Positions 1-13,066 are shown, counted from the stretch's first letter. The stretch is 64,000 nt of DNA from Primulina eburnea (GCF_022965805.1 NC_133115.1:35331321-35395320); one strand, 5' to 3'. The notes: generated by a model from the sequence alone, not told the origin. Numbers and translations: made by a program.

Positions 1-46
1 TCCCGATATCTCTCCTAATTTATTATCGTTTTTATTTTCTTCCAAG

Positions 47-2010
47 GGCAAAAGCATTCTTTCTCTTATGACAAAGTTTTTATGGCTGATGCGTCCCAAG
101 AGGATGTTTTTGTAGAGATATCACAGCTAGTCCAGAGTGCCTTGGATGGTTATAAGGTTTTGTATTACCTACTGCTCTCCATTACATGTAATTTATCATT
201 ATATAGAACGCATGTGATATGTTAATGGCCTTACGATAAAAGTTGAATTTATAACCTTTGCAAAATTTGAGGACCAGTGAACTTAAATTTAGTTTGAGAC
301 TGCAAGATTTTCCTGTTTTTAGGGAGTTTATTGATTGCTCATGATATGATTATGGGGATTTTATATGTTGGACCTCCTTAAGAAGCAGTGAGCTGAACAA
401 GCAAATTTTCTTTTAGTTTGTTATTTGTAAGGATTAAATCTGTGTGAAGAATGATTTGTTTTTGGTAGTCAGTGAGAAGTTAATTCAACAAAATGATAAA
501 AAGAAACTTTCGATCAGGTATGTATTTTTGCCTACGGACAAACAGGTTCGGGCAAAACTTATACAATGATGGGCACACCGGGAATCAAGGATCATAAAGG
601 TTTGATCCCGCGATCACTGGAGCAAGTGTTTGAGACTAGGCAAATTCTTCAATCTCAAGGATGGAAGTATGAGATGCAAGTGAGTAATTTCTTTACATTG
701 TTGCCTCTTCTTTAAAAGATGTGTAACGGGTTCAAATTGATTACTTTTCAGGTGTCAATGCTTGAAATATATAATGAAACAATACGAGACTTGTTGGCAC
801 CAAATAGATCAGGTTTTGATGCATCACGACTAGATAATGCTGGAAAGCAATATGCCATCAAGCATGATGTAAATGGCAACACCAGCGTCTCTGATCTTAC
901 AATTGTGGATGTTCGAAGCAGCAGAGAGGTTTCGTATCTTTTAGAGCGCGCGGCACAAAGCAGGTAAAACGCCTTCACTTTTATTTTTAATAGGCCTTGA
1001 TAACTTGGAAATGAATCGTCACTCTCAAGTGGTTCTGACATTTAGTTTTTCATGTGTCATAATTTTTAAATAGTAACTTTAGGTGATGAAATTGATGAAA
1101 ATTACTAACATGATTTTAGGATTCCCTTACACCATATAATCTTTGGATTATTCAATTAGAGTCACTCCAAGAGGTTGATCTTTTCCTTCTTTTCGAATTT
1201 CTTTTTTGTTGTTCTTTTCCAGGTCTGTAGGGAAAACTCAAATGAATGAACAGTCTTCAAGGAGTCATTTTGTCTTCACCTTGCGAATAGTGGGTGTTAA
1301 TGAGGTATTTGCACCTGCCTCAGTGATTCCAAACTTTGGTTTTCAACTTACATGGCTTCAAATTTTACATTGTATTCTTTCATATTTTTAGGGCATTGAT
1401 CAACAAGTTCAAGGTGTGCTGAATTTAATTGACCTGGCTGGTAGTGAGCGTCTATCTAAAAGTGGTTCCACTGGGGATAGACTGAAAGAAACACAGGTGC
1501 AACCGAGCAACAATTATCTTTATTTTTTTTCAAGGTTTATGGCTTGATCTTGACTGATTTATCTTTTTATGACTATGTATATTCATATATACTAGGCCAT
1601 CAACAAGAGCCTATCATCTCTAAGCGATGTCATTTTTGCCTTGGCTAAAAAGGAGGAGCATATACCGTTTAGGAATTCCAAACTCACCTATCTTCTCCAG
1701 GTAATTTGTGCCCAAATATGGATGCTACCTTGAGGGAATTGCCACAGATTTTTAATTCCCAAATATTTTTTGGCCATGTGGGGTTTTATACCTTTTTATG
1801 TGGTTACATTGTTTTTTTCTTTTTCTCTAGCCTTGCTTAGGTGGAGATTCAAAGACCTTGATGTTTGTCAACGTTTCACCAGATCCTTCATCTACGGGTG
1901 AATCTCTATGTTCACTTCGTTTTGCAGCAAGGGTTAATGCTTGTGAAATTGGCATCCCAAGGAGACAAACCAATATAAGAACTACAGACTCTCGTCTGAG
2001 CATCGGCTAG
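47..2010 (+). CDS. ATK3: C-terminal motor kinesin (kinesin-14), 3' part of gene
   Basis: This is the motor domain of a minus-end-directed kinesin-14, an ATP-driven microtubule motor of spindle and phragmoplast arrays. Seven exons are visible: 47-156, 518-679, 752-963, 1223-1304, 1392-1496, 1596-1700 and 1831-2010, all with GT/AG borders, giving the last ~317 residues. The first exon is entered in phase 2. The P-loop GQTGSGKT lies at the start of exon 2, switch I NEQSSRSH in exon 4, and switch II DLAGSER in exon 5. The protein ends soon after the motor ([13 protein letters not shown], then DSRLSIG and stop), as in the ATK1/2/3 group, whose motor is C-terminal. The N-terminal tail and coiled coil lie before the window. 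The choice of ATK3 (KATC) over its paralogues rests on neighbouring genes and is an inference; family membership is sure. Confidence 0.93.
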
Positions 2011-2764
2011 GTAATCGATCGATTACATTGTCAGGAAATTGAGTGTTTATTTATGAAAACTTGTGGCATTTGAGGCTTTTTTTAACATGACCACGGCTGA
2101 AGGCGCCTTTAACAACCAACAGTTGCTTATAATTTGTATAGTGTAAGGAGTACGATACTTGGGTATGTAACCAGCTACAGCAGGGATGGTGTAAGCCCTG
2201 CTTTCACTGATTTGAGTTGTATCCGATTATACCCCTGTAGTTTGTAGCGATAACTTATAATCACCAATGGTTTCTAGCATCTCGCGTTCAAATGTAAACT
2301 CATGTTTTCTTGAACTCTATTTCTTGCCAAGAAAGCATGAGATTTGAGTTTTTATTTTTGCATGTTTTTAAGCTTTGAGAGTGTTAGATTGAAATGAGCT
2401 CTCGAGAATTAATAATAGATTAGGCTAGTGGGCAGCACGGCGTGATTTAGGAAGTTGCTTTGTGTATGATCAACAGTAAGTAAAAAAACACCTTCATTTT
2501 TAAAAAGAAAAAAAGAATTATTGATGTCCTCGCTTCTTTACTTTTTTGTATGGATTCCACACATCACTTTCCACAATGCCATCATATAATTCTTTTGATA
2601 GTTGAAATTTTGTTCTTTTTAAATTTTTCTGGTGACACAACACCAATAAATTAAATCTACCAAAAGCGAGCATAGGATATGCATCTAATGAGGTCAGAGC
2701 AATAAATCAATTCGGTGGAGATAAAAAGAGTGAGTATGTGTTCTTCTCGTCTGATGTGTATCTA

Positions 2765-2853
2765 TAAGATGTTCGCACGAATATCTCACTAAAAATAATG
2801 ATTAATCTCATATTTTTTTATTTTGAAATGAGATATTCGCACAAACATCTTTT
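2765..2853. repeat. Short foldback (MITE-like) element
   Basis: Two inverted arms of about 24 bases surround a ~40-base AT-rich loop. The left arm reads AAGATGTTCGCACGAATAT and the right arm is its reverse complement with a few mismatches. This is typical of a small hairpin transposon remnant. I saw no other copy in the window. Confidence 0.55.
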
Positions 2854-3530
2854 ACAAAAACAAACCTGTGTAACATAAACTCTTCGGTAAAATACAACAA
2901 TAATTGATCATCGCTTGATTCTTGAAAAGTTTGCGAGTGTCAATTTATCAAAACTTTTTTTATTACTAATTACTGTCTCGTTTTAATTTTCTTCTTTAAA
3001 GACTGATAAGCATTTCACATGGCAAAATTCTATGCAGCTTGACCATTGAAATGAAATTTATCTCCTTGCAACATAAGAAGAACATAATCTTGTCTTAATT
3101 TTTCGATATAGTTTTTTTACCTTCATTAATACTCTGAATTATATATATAAAAAAACCTAACATTAACTCATTTTTTTGGCCATACATAATGGGAAATAAA
3201 CTAATATTTATCCTTTCTTCTCTTGTAGTTTTAGATCAAATTAGTGGAAACTCATGATGCAAAATATCACGAGGACACAATTATCACATTAAAAGGAAAA
3301 AAAATAGATTTTTGTTTATAATTTTTATATAAACAATCTATGATCTGACGAAGATGCTAAATAAAATATATACACTAGCTGAGTTGTTCCATATATAAGC
3401 GACTTCCCAATTTAGAACTATCACCAAGACTTGGGATGTGACACACCGACCGTTAAAGGAATAATGGCTATGTCATCATATGCTGACAGCATGTCATCAA
3501 AAATTTGTTTAGTTGTTTTTTTTTCCCAAA

Positions 3531-3700
3531 AATTTGTATGAGATTGTCACACGGGTCGTATTTTGTGTGACATATCTCTTATTTGAATTATCAATGAAAA
3601 AATATCATTTTTTATGTTAAGATTACTACTTTTATTGTGAATATCGATAGAGTTGACCCGTCTCACAGATAAAGATTCGTGAGACCGTCTCACAAGAGAT
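3531..3700 (-). repeat. GTGAGAC-family interspersed repeat, diverged copy
   Basis: This is a reverse-oriented copy of the ~180-bp family described at 19365-19546. It shows the ACGGGTCGTATTTTGTG block, the TTGTGAATATCGATAGAG block and the terminal GTGAGACCGTCTCAC palindrome. The left end is eroded. Confidence 0.7.
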
Positions 3701-4344
3701 CTATTTTTTTTTCATTTGCTATTTACTCAATTTTGAAACAATAGCATTCTCAACCACAACAACAAAAAAATTGTATTAATAAGTTTCAATCAAAAACTTA
3801 TAACTTATCATATCTTAAGTTTGAGATAAGAAAAAAATTACAATCTAAATAATTAAGGATTTAAGAATTTTTAACAAGCTATTATGTTATCGAACAGAGA
3901 CAGTTTAATTATTGACTTTTTTTCTATGTCATAACATAGATTTATATATCGTATCGCCGTCACACGATTGTTTATAAATGGAACGAGTCCAATGAGAATG
4001 ATGATGGTGGAATTGAGTTTGTTGAAAACCATATAAGACAATAATTACAAAACTCAAATGTTTTAAAATTATAATGAGTATTTTGTCTTTTATCATCTCA
4101 ACTTAGCGTGGATTTTCTTTCTTGAAAAAAAAATCATTCGAGTTCTTTTGGCACGGCACGAGTAGAAAATACAAGGCGACAATGATTGAGCATCATTTTC
4201 CCAAAGGCATCAGAACCACAAGTCTCAAATCCATCTTTCATCACCATTCACAAATAGCAACCAAACACCTCAGCATTTAACCCAATTTACCAAAATTGGA
4301 TAACCACCCAAAGGACAACCGAGAGAATTTGTCTCATTTATTGA

Positions 4345-4437
4345 TGAGTATATCTATTGTGAGATGATCTCGTAAATTTTTATATATAAGACAGGTCAAT
4401 CCTATCCGATATTCACAATAAAAATTAATACTCTCAG
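4345..4437 (+). repeat. GTGAGAC-family repeat, partial copy
   Basis: This is the 5' half of a diverged forward copy: a degraded palindrome, then GACAGGTCAATCCTATCC, ATATTCACAATAAAAATTAA and a truncated actctcaggca. The 3' half is missing. Confidence 0.55.
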
Positions 4438-5150
4438 GCATAGCTTGATACACGGGATAAAGGAGAGATTGATAAATAATCCTCCTTATCTCATATTTGG
4501 TAAATTTTTAGAAAGTCCATGATATTGATAAATAACTTTATATAAGGATAAAATATCTCTTCTATTTCTATTAAGTGTGATGATTTTAATTTAATGATAA
4601 AATACTCTACAAATGACTTAATAGCACTCAATTTATAAAAATCTTAAACCCTATCTTCTCTCATTTCACTTGTGCTTCCATCGATCCTTCACAGTCGGTT
4701 TAGTTGTTTGATATCTATTTATTTAAATTTTTTAAAATTAATTTAAATTATATATATATATATATATATATTATAATATATAAAATTAGGTAAAAATAAA
4801 TAAATCATGCAATCAGAACTTCTTACACAAGTTTTTGCCTTTATTGAATAACGAACTTGACATTTGGTTTCTTAAATTATTATAACTTAAATATTTTCAA
4901 TGTAACTAATTAAAATCGAAGTCGACTAAATATTTGATATTGATTTCGAATTCAACGTAGAATTATTTATTGTAATGTAAAATTGTTTTAAAGGAATATG
5001 AATAAGGTATGCACATTTTAACCATTGCTCAAATTGAGTGGAAACAATAGTGCGTCGCCACTTGCTGTGTCTGATTCCTATGGGGAATCTCCTTTTATTG
5101 TTATTATTATTTTTTTGTTAGAAATCCCAAATAGCTTTTGATTATTAAAT

Positions 5151-5311
5151 GGTCTGACAAATTTTTATCTGTTAGGCAGATCAATCTTATCGATAATCAC
5201 AATAAAAATTAATACTTAGCATGAAAAGTAATATTTTATCATGAATGACCCACATAAAAGATTCGTATCACAAAATAGACACGTACGTCCGTCTCATACA
5301 ATTTTTTGTCA
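5151..5311 (+). repeat. GTGAGAC-family repeat, diverged copy
   Basis: This is a forward copy with clear internal blocks (CACAATAAAAATTAATACTT, then TTAGCATGAAAAGTAATA, ATCATGAATGACCCA) and an eroded 3' palindrome ending CAATTTTTTGTCA. It lies about 200 bp upstream of the ILR3 start codon, so it sits in the ILR3 promoter or 5' UTR. Confidence 0.65.
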
Positions 5312-5511
5312 ATGTATAATAATAAACTATTAAAAAATCATTTCCCAGTTGGATTTCCAATTTCCTCTTTAGACTCACGTGAGAATCCATTTTCTTCTCA
5401 AATCATTTGCGCAGACGCCCAATCAATCCCCTCGCGTCCATCAAAACCTTTTTTCTTTGTGGGAATCTATCTCTTTCAAGGGTTTCCCCTTTTACTGGCT
5501 GCTGATCGGAA

Positions 5512-7320
5512 ATGGTTTCTCCGGAGAACACGAATTGGCTTTACGATTATGGGTTTGAGGATATCCCGGTTCTCGATACCAATTTATCTGCTCCGAATTC
5601 TGGGTTTTCTTGGTCCGTGCAAGCCTTGAACGGCTCATCGAATGTCGGGTACTTCAAGATTATGACTCATTTGTTCTCGTAATCAATAAAGATTTGTTCT
5701 TTGGCGAGTTTTCATTTCAATTATGTCAATCGTGCACCTAAGAATTTTTCGGACGAGGTGGCATAGATTTCAATATTTTTAATAATTAGACATGAAATTT
5801 TAGTACTTTGGGTCTGAGGGGGTGACCCAATGGTTCCATTATCGGCATAGTTGTATTTGTCTTTTTACAAGTATTTATTGGGGTTCATTTATTTGTTAGG
5901 ATACAAGGAGAATTTTCTTTGTATTTTGAGTATTTACTGGGAAATTCATTTCGTAGATGGGATTGAGTGAAACCAATAGTTATATGAATTACTTCAAGTC
6001 TAATAATCCATTTAGATTGTTATATTGTGTGAGAGTAAGATGCTGTGTGGTTTGTGCTTGAAATTTCTATGGACGGTGATGGTCTTTTTTTCTTTATAAC
6101 ATGAGAATGTCGAGTACCTAGCCCGTTGTTGTAATTGATTGCTTTGTTATGGTTCCAAAGAATTACGATTTATACACAGCTGGATCAGTCTTGTTTTGTT
6201 GTACTTCTTTTATTTCCTTCGCATTTTCAGGCAGTAAGCAATATCCATCACTGTTATAGTGTTATTTATATTTTGATATTATCTGGTTCTAGTGTGGAAA
6301 CTGATGGCGGCTCATTTGAAGAATCGGGGGGTCAGAAGGAAACTGGCTCAAAAAAGAGGTATGATAAAGTTTGGCTCTTGTTGAAAAGAAAGGAGGTGGC
6401 CAGTTCCACTCTGTATGCTAATTTTGAATTTGTAAAACTATATTGATGTTTAATTGGTCAAGTCTTTATCTCTTAAGACCGGTCTATGGTTGTCTCACTT
6501 TTTTTACTCTTCAAAGATCTCGAACTGAATTGTGTACTCCATCAAGCTCCAAGGCATGCAGAGAAAAACAGCGGAGGGATCGGCTAAACGACAAGTAATC
6601 ACTTGCCCTTTTGTGTTTCCATATTCGCTCTATGTTTTACTCTTCAGTGACTTAATTGTGCACCTTTTAGGTTTCTGGAATTGGGCGCTGTCCTAGAGCC
6701 TGGTAGACCTGTGAAAACAGACAAGGCTGCTATTTTGGTTGATGCTATTCGAATGGTGACTCAGCTGAGAGGTGAAGCTCAGAAGCTGAAAGACTTGAAT
6801 TCAAATCTCCACGAGAAGATTAAGGAGCTTAAGGTAGGACATGGATTTCTCATCTTTCACTTTGCATGTAAATCTTTATCAATTTCATGATCCAAGGATA
6901 ATTTTAGCTGATTAGAAGCTTACTATTTAGAAAGAAGTAATTATCTATGTTTTATGTGTTTCACCGTGTTGACTTGCTGACAGGGATCGTGGACTTTGAG
7001 ATGTAATCAATCTTATTCTGTTTTCTTCTGTGTTTTGCTTTTGAGAATAGGCTGAAAAAAATGAGCTACGGGATGAAAAGCAAAGGTTAAAGGCTGAAAA
7101 GGAGAAGCTAGAGCAGCAACTCAAGACGACAAATGTACCCCAACCTGGCTTTTTACCAGCTCCTCCCCCCATTCCCGCCGCATTTGCTGCTCAAAACCAA
7201 GCCATTGGCAACAAATTGGTGCCTATCATCAGTTACCCTGGGGTCGCGATGTGGCAGTTCATGCCACCTGCAGCTGTTGATACTTCTCAGGACCATGTCC
7301 TTCGCCCGCCGGTTGCCTAA
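5512..7320 (+). CDS. ILR3: bHLH transcription factor ILR3 (bHLH105 type, group IVc)
   Basis: ILR3-type factors dimerise with other bHLH proteins and control iron-deficiency genes (bHLH38/39/100/101 class) and ferritins in the nucleus. Five exons (5512-5648, 6293-6358, 6517-6594, 6671-6833, 7051-7320) join with correct phases to 237 residues, close to the ~234 of Arabidopsis ILR3. The start MVSPENTNWL is the family's. The bHLH runs from about residue 80 (KACREKQRRDRLNDK) through ILVDAIRMVTQLRGEAQKL, and continues into a leucine-zipper-like heptad stretch in exon 5 (ELRDEKQRLKAEKEKLEQQL). The C-terminus has the characteristic ISYPGVAMWQFMPPA and ends DHVLRPPVA. The C-terminal part is very conserved, while the N-terminal ~65 residues vary. 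The gene looks intact. Confidence 0.95.
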
Positions 7321-7949
7321 GTTGGCAATGGTATCCTGCAATGGTGCCATCCGAGTCATGGTCCAATTGTTGAAATCATTTGTCTATGTTATCGTCTGTT
7401 TTTAGTTTTTGCTGAACCTTCTCTGCCTGAGATCTCATGGATAATTGGGACAATCGCTATTGTCTTGACTTTAATTTAGTTTGTTCTGGTCGCTACTTGT
7501 AAACTTAAGTAAATCTGTTATGTTGCATTTACATTTTCATAAAAATTCTCCCGCTCCAGCTAAACGCATCCTCTAAGTCTGAGAAATTGCTTGTGGATTG
7601 ATATGTTTCTACGCCCAAGCAAAACTGCGATTTTCTGGGGATTGGCAGATTGCAACAGCTCTGAAAAGGCCATAGGTTATATAGTTTCTAAATGTAACTT
7701 CTGCAAAGTTTTTTTGTTGGGGTTAACAATATTCAGTGGCATAGACCATTTAAACTTGAACCTAATCTATGGATACCAAAGAAGTAAACCTGAGTCGACC
7801 CTGTTCAATACTGCCAATGATAACCCAAATTCTAATCTATTTCTAGAATTTTAGAGGCTAAAAATTTTCCAATCTGTTTTCCCTTGTCGCTATTTATATT
7901 TCCCAACTGCGATTCACAAACAGAATGACTTCTCTTTTTGACAGCTACA

Positions 7950-8930
7950 ATGGCTTCCAAACTGTTGAAGATTCCTGTGCAAACTACCATAACTTCAAAA
8001 TCGTCATCCAATTTCAAACCAACAACAACTACTTCGTTGCTTTTTCGTTAGCATCGCAACACGAGCAGAATCATAGCTCCCATCTGTTTATCTTCCATAA
8101 AAATGGAAAGTCTACGCGAAAATCAGGAATCTCGCATCTATTCCCGGTCTGTTCCATGTCTTCTTCCAATCCGCCATCCACAAAAGAAGAAGCCATTCTC
8201 CAAGCCAAGACTTCACTTATATCCACCTTAGAGAAACCCCTCAACAACCGGAAACTCGCAGGAAAGCTCAAGAAATTAAAGCAACCAAGATTCCGCGTTG
8301 AAATTCCGATAATTGACGACTCACCCGCATCTCTCTCTCAACTGGCTGTTGAGATCTTTGGAAGATGCCCATTAAAAGAAAAGGCCCACAAATCAGAAGT
8401 CTAATTTTATGGCCCAACCAGAGCTTAACAGAAGCTGCCATTAACGCCTTTGATTCTCGATACTCTGGCACTCTTGTCCAAAACGTCGACATTTCATCAG
8501 TTCTTGACGAGGATGTCCGAACTGTGAATTCGGCTGATGTAGCTGTGTTCATGGATCCGGAGGTTTCTCGATTGGCGGTTATACTGACAGCAAACCCAAG
8601 TGGGCATTTGAAGAGGAGATAGATTTCGATGAGCTGAGTGGTTTTGTTGCCTCATTCGAGGAGGTTTATTCGTCTATGGGATTGGAGGTTAGAGGGATTT
8701 TTAGTAAGAGGAAAGGTGTAATATTTAAGTGTGTGAGATGGTGTTTTGAGCTGTGAGAAATGGAATGCTTTTGTTGAGGAGTAAGGCCAGTTGAGAGTTT
8801 TTTCGAGGTTCAAAGCACGACCATCCATCACTCAGGTCGAGAATGTTTTGTATAATCTCATGGCTATCAACTCCCCAGTTACAAAATCAGCCATGTTCTT
8901 GAAAGACTTGGTTTCAAATAATGTACTATT
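7950..8930 (+). pseudogene. DUF1995-family chloroplast protein, pseudogene
   Basis: The similarity is spread over all three frames of one strand. An S/T-rich transit-peptide-like start (MASKLLKIPVQTTITS, from 7950) hits a TAG at 8049. It then continues in another frame (STKEEAILQAKTSLISTL), shifts near 8365 (MPIKRKGPQIRSLILWPN), shifts again near 8589 (KPKWAFEEEIDFDELSGF), and shifts near 8735 (DGVLSCEKWNAFVEE), with a TAA at 8782 before VFSRFKARPSITQVENVL. In intact DUF1995 proteins these blocks are one frame. At least four frameshifts and two stops make it a clear pseudogene. No introns are seen, so it may be a retrocopy or derive from an intronless gene. The family is recognised from remembered sequences of plastid DUF1995 proteins (LPA3-like); the exact parent is unknown. 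Confidence 0.8.
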
Positions 8931-9008
8931 GAGAATGCCTGATGATGATACACATTTTGTTATTCTTGATGCTCTGAGAATTTTCATGTTCTTTTGTTTA
9001 ATTCGATG

Positions 9009-9415
9009 AAATATGACAAACGGAAATGTTGATTGATTGATTGATAACTAAGCTTTGCTTTTTTGTGATTGATTCCAGTTTTCTTTTACTTGTCTTCAGT
9101 TTCTTTGCTCATAAATGCCAAGCCAAAATAATATCAAGACCCAAGAAAAAGACTGTTTCCAGAATTTTGATGCCTAAGGCTGGGGTGTTTGACAAAAACG
9201 AATGCACAAAAATTTGAATGTTCCCTTTTAGAATATAATAAAAATGAATGAATGCAAGATAAGATAACAAGAACTTATTAGAAAAGAGATCTCAAAATTT
9301 GAATTCTCTACTCACTCTCAGAGATCATTAAAGCTGTGAAATACTCTACACATGTTCCCCGCGTTCTCATTTACAGGGGTAAAGAGACTAGATCATTTTC
9401 ATGGATAAAATTTAT
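9009..9415. other. Intergenic spacer between DUF1995 pseudogene and GAUT12 3' end
   Basis: These ~400 bases hold the 3' UTR and poly(A) region of the minus-strand GAUT gene. I see no gene and no repeat. Confidence 0.6.
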
Positions 9416-11851
9416 CTATGACGCCCTTATGTGACAGCCCTTTATGAATCTATCAGAAAAGTCAACATATTTTGTCCATAGGGGCCGCAGATGTGGAAAT
9501 GCTATATCTAGCCAAGGCTTCGCTCTGCCGTTGAAGTGGACGACACCAGCACTAGCAGCATCTGTAAATGTTGTATTTTCCTGGTACCCTAATCCAAGCA
9601 TGTGCCAGAACGGATCAATAACGTGGACATGACCATGAAAAGCTATTAGACCAGGAGGTAAGGTTCCAAGCTGCCACAAACTTAAATCCGACTTCAAATT
9701 CTGCAATAGTGAGAAAAGGCATTATCAGAGAATCCACCTGTGTTCATATTTTATTTTGACTACCCCTAAATGAAGAAAGTGTCTCCAGATGTAATATTAA
9801 GATCTCACCTCTTCTAGCCAATAAAGGTATGTCTTGCTTATGTTTGTTCGTCTCCAAGCATCTAGATCAAAAATGTTCATGCCATAAGCCCATGCACATT
9901 CATTTGGATCGAAGTTCTTCGCTATCAGAAGATGAGAAAAGTTCAAATAGCTTTTAAGCTTCTTTGACATCACAAATTTGTCCTCTCCTTTACACGTTTC
10001 AACTGCTCCATTGACCTTTCCATTCAAATCAATGTCCCACAAAGGTGAAAGATCAGTTTGAATCACAATGTCGTCATCCAGAAATACAACTTTGTTTAGA
10101 CTTGGAAACAACTGCAGCAAATTTGTACGCAGTTAATATTAATGTTGTCAAGAACTTTGTTAGGGCCATGTGATTTCGAATTTTTGAGACTCACCTCGGG
10201 TAAATGTATCCGGATGTGATTCATCAATGAATTGTACTTGGGGCTGAGTGCTTGCAACTTAGCCGCGATAATATATGGTTTTTCAGTATTATTTGCCACA
10301 ATAGTTGATGAACCACCCCTAAACTGTGAGCGCACTTTTTGATCTTTCTCCATTGCCTCCAAAACTGGGAGTTTCCCCTTCGCAAACCAATCAAAATGAT
10401 GCAAGGCTTTTACCTCTATTATTGCAGGTGTTAAAGGGTGTAGCGAGAACCAAGCCTGCATGGGGTAGTAGGTCTTTCTATCGGTTATTATGTGGAGGAC
10501 TATTTTTTCCGGGTGCAACGAATTTTGAACAAGTGATGTTGCCACAACAGCTGCGGCAATAATGTTGTCAGAAGCAAGGACAAAGTGAAAGAACGAGTTA
10601 TCAACAAGGGCAGGTACAAATTCTGCCAAAGGAATCTGGAGTCTAGCATTAGAATTAGTAGAGTGCTCATTTGCTAGTCTTAGAGCAAGACAATGAAGCT
10701 GCTTAGGGATGCTGCTAGAGGCGACGTGGCGATACAGGTATTCCTGAATTTTCGCAGTTCTTGTTCTTTGTTCAAGCAGTGAAACCTGTAATAAATATAG
10801 AGATCATTTAATTGTCACTAGCAATAGAGGTAGCTTATTTATTGAAGCATCTTCATACCATAAAGAAAATTATTTCAAGATAAATAAGTTAACATTGGTG
10901 CATAATACCATAGTTTTGAGTTTAGAAGCAAAAGTCTTAGCATCAGGTTTTTCATCCTTCATTTCTGCTATAAAATCTTCCAGCGTTTGGGGAATTTCTT
11001 GTCCTGATTGTATTTCACTTTGGTAAACGGGTTCTTCCAGTATTTGATATATTACTTCAGGAACCTGACAAGAACCCTCATAAATTAGATTCAGACGTGT
11101 GTGCAAATAGAGAGAAATCGTTTTTATGTTCGGAATTTAGGCACAACTCCATGCTGCCAAGCGCTACAGAAATATGAAGTGATGTCTATGTAATCATCAG
11201 TGTCGAAACAATTTAATTTAGGCATTTGCTTACCGTCAATTCAAGTCTTCTTCCCATAATTCTCGGACCTAATTTTTTCCCCAAGCAACCTACATTTAAT
11301 CAAGAAAACATGATTTTATGAGAAACCAAGTAATGGCTGCTAGAAATCCATAGATTGATTGTTAAATTGAACATCAAGGATCCCGAATATCGAGGACTTG
11401 AACAACAGAGGAGCAAGATAATTTAACCTGCATCCGTGATTTTTTTATTTTTTCTTGGATATACATGCTCAAGTTATTATTAATGAGGACATTCACAATT
11501 TCAAGAGACCATGTAATCTGTATCTTCAGTCCTCACTCTCAAAAACATTAAATTCTTTTATAGATTTTTGTAATGCGAGATATATTGATGCCAAGTATAG
11601 TTTCCTATCAATTATATACACACACAAGTGACTGGCATACCTATTGTCAAACGCTTGGCTTCTCCATCAATAGTATCAACTGCAGTTAACACAAACATGA
11701 ACCGAAGAAGAAAGGTGAAGAGCAAAAGAGCATAGAAAAGCATTCTATACGACAATAGTCTCGAACCAATCTTCGCTTTGATCAGCTCCCTAACATTTTT
11801 TGCAGGCAAGAAAGTAACATGCCTCAAGCTCGGAGACATATACAGCTGCAT
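9416..11851 (-). CDS. GAUT12: GAUT-family glycosyltransferase, GAUT12/IRX8 type
   Basis: This is a Golgi type II membrane enzyme of family GT8. GAUT12/IRX8 is needed for glucuronoxylan, through its reducing-end oligosaccharide, in secondary walls. Exons in gene order are 11641-11851, 11234-11289, 10909-11064, 10195-10785, 9809-10111 and 9416-9700, encoding 533 residues (Arabidopsis GAUT12 ~535). There is a transmembrane anchor at about residues 37-58. The GT8 metal-binding triad is in VVFLDDDIVIQTD (D350-D352), and the family motif HFNGRAKPW is at 494-502. The start MQLYMSPSLRH matches the family; an in-frame ATG 33 bases upstream (11884) is possible but atypical. GAUT13/14 are close relatives. 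The endings CHIRAS and TAVDTIDGE, and the position next to ILR3, favour GAUT12. Confidence 0.92.
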
Positions 11852-13066
11852 ATTCAAGAACACTAACAAAAAACAAGAACTCACATATTCTAGCTACCTA
11901 TGATTCATTTACCAAGGCAAACCTGCTGATAGCCTCTAAATGTTAGAGAGAAAAGCTGTGAAAAAAGCTGTTTTTGTGAGTGTGTTCAGGGTTGCTATCC
12001 ATCACCTAAACTCGCTTAGCATGAAGGTTATATATATATGAAATCTCTTTTTTATTGTTTTATTTTCTTATTCGGTGGGGTTAGTATTATTTTGGACAGG
12101 GAAGAGGTAGTTGGATGGAAAAAGACTGGAGACCGAGAATGGTTTGCATGGTGGCTTGATTTCGAAGAAGGGAAGTTAGGAAAAAGAGACAGAAAATACG
12201 TTCTTTGAATTTAATAGTGAGTAGAAATTTGATGTTGCTTCACTTGGCCTCCACATGAAGTGCATATCGGAAAATGCTGCTGTTGTCTTAGACATTACCA
12301 TAATTTCTAAATGGAAAATGACTTCTTTGTTTTATATATTTTATTTTAAGAAAATTCTAGAGCACAGCGAGATTGAGAATGAGATTAGACCCTATAATTA
12401 TTCCCTTAATTGAAGAGGGGTTGAATTTATAATTTAAAGAATTCTTTTTTAGAAAGTTACGAAAGATTGTTGCTCTCGTTCTGGTATTTCTATTTTGGTC
12501 CTAGGATATGGAACCACGACATCAAAATTCAAAACCTCTCCATCAAAAACATATATTCTAAATTCGAAAATGAATCGCGTCAAGGAATGACTGCGGAATC
12601 CAAGTTTGCCCATGCTGTAATAATAAAAACGAGAAGAAATTTGTAACCATTCACGAATCACAATCTCATAAACATGCATGCATGCACAAGGGAGACGAAT
12701 TGAAAAACGAAAACTTCAAATGATACAAGTCAAATGATTTCTGTTATTCACATTAATCAGCTAATCAAAGACGCCAACACCGATTTATGTCAGCAAACTT
12801 TTCCTTCAAGCTCCCCAAAAGTCTCTAGTTCACTATCCTCCACATATAGAACCCACATTCTGAAACTTATTGCGGACCCTCACGGAGAACAAAAGAATTG
12901 CTTCCTCGCCGACCAACAGGGATGTGGCCTAGTGGTACTCAGATGCAAAAGAAATTTATCATTAGCCTGGTCCATCCATCAACACATGAACAAACAACAA
13001 AGAAACCAAGGGGAAGCACAAGACTGTACGGTACTTTGAACAGGAGTCGAAGAAAAAGGATGTACC
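11852..13066. other. Intergenic: GAUT12 promoter/5' UTR and ATG18 3' flank
   Basis: The 5' UTR and promoter of the GAUT gene occupy the left part. Read on the minus strand, a possible UTR donor (CAG followed by GTTTGC) sits near 11925, so a 5' UTR intron is conceivable. A TATATATATA run lies at 12030-12041. The rest is the 3' flank of the ATG18 gene, whose stop TAA at 13067 is directly followed by a donor-like GTACAT. I see no gene. Confidence 0.5.

Larger units (their letters stand above)
2011..5511. other. AT-rich intergenic region
   Basis: There is no gene-like reading frame in these 3.5 kb. The region holds the kinesin 3' UTR, long A/T runs, a TA microsatellite near 4748-4770, a hairpin element (2765-2853) and three degenerate copies of the GTGAGAC repeat family. 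The ILR3 promoter and 5' UTR must lie in its last few hundred bases. Confidence 0.7.
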
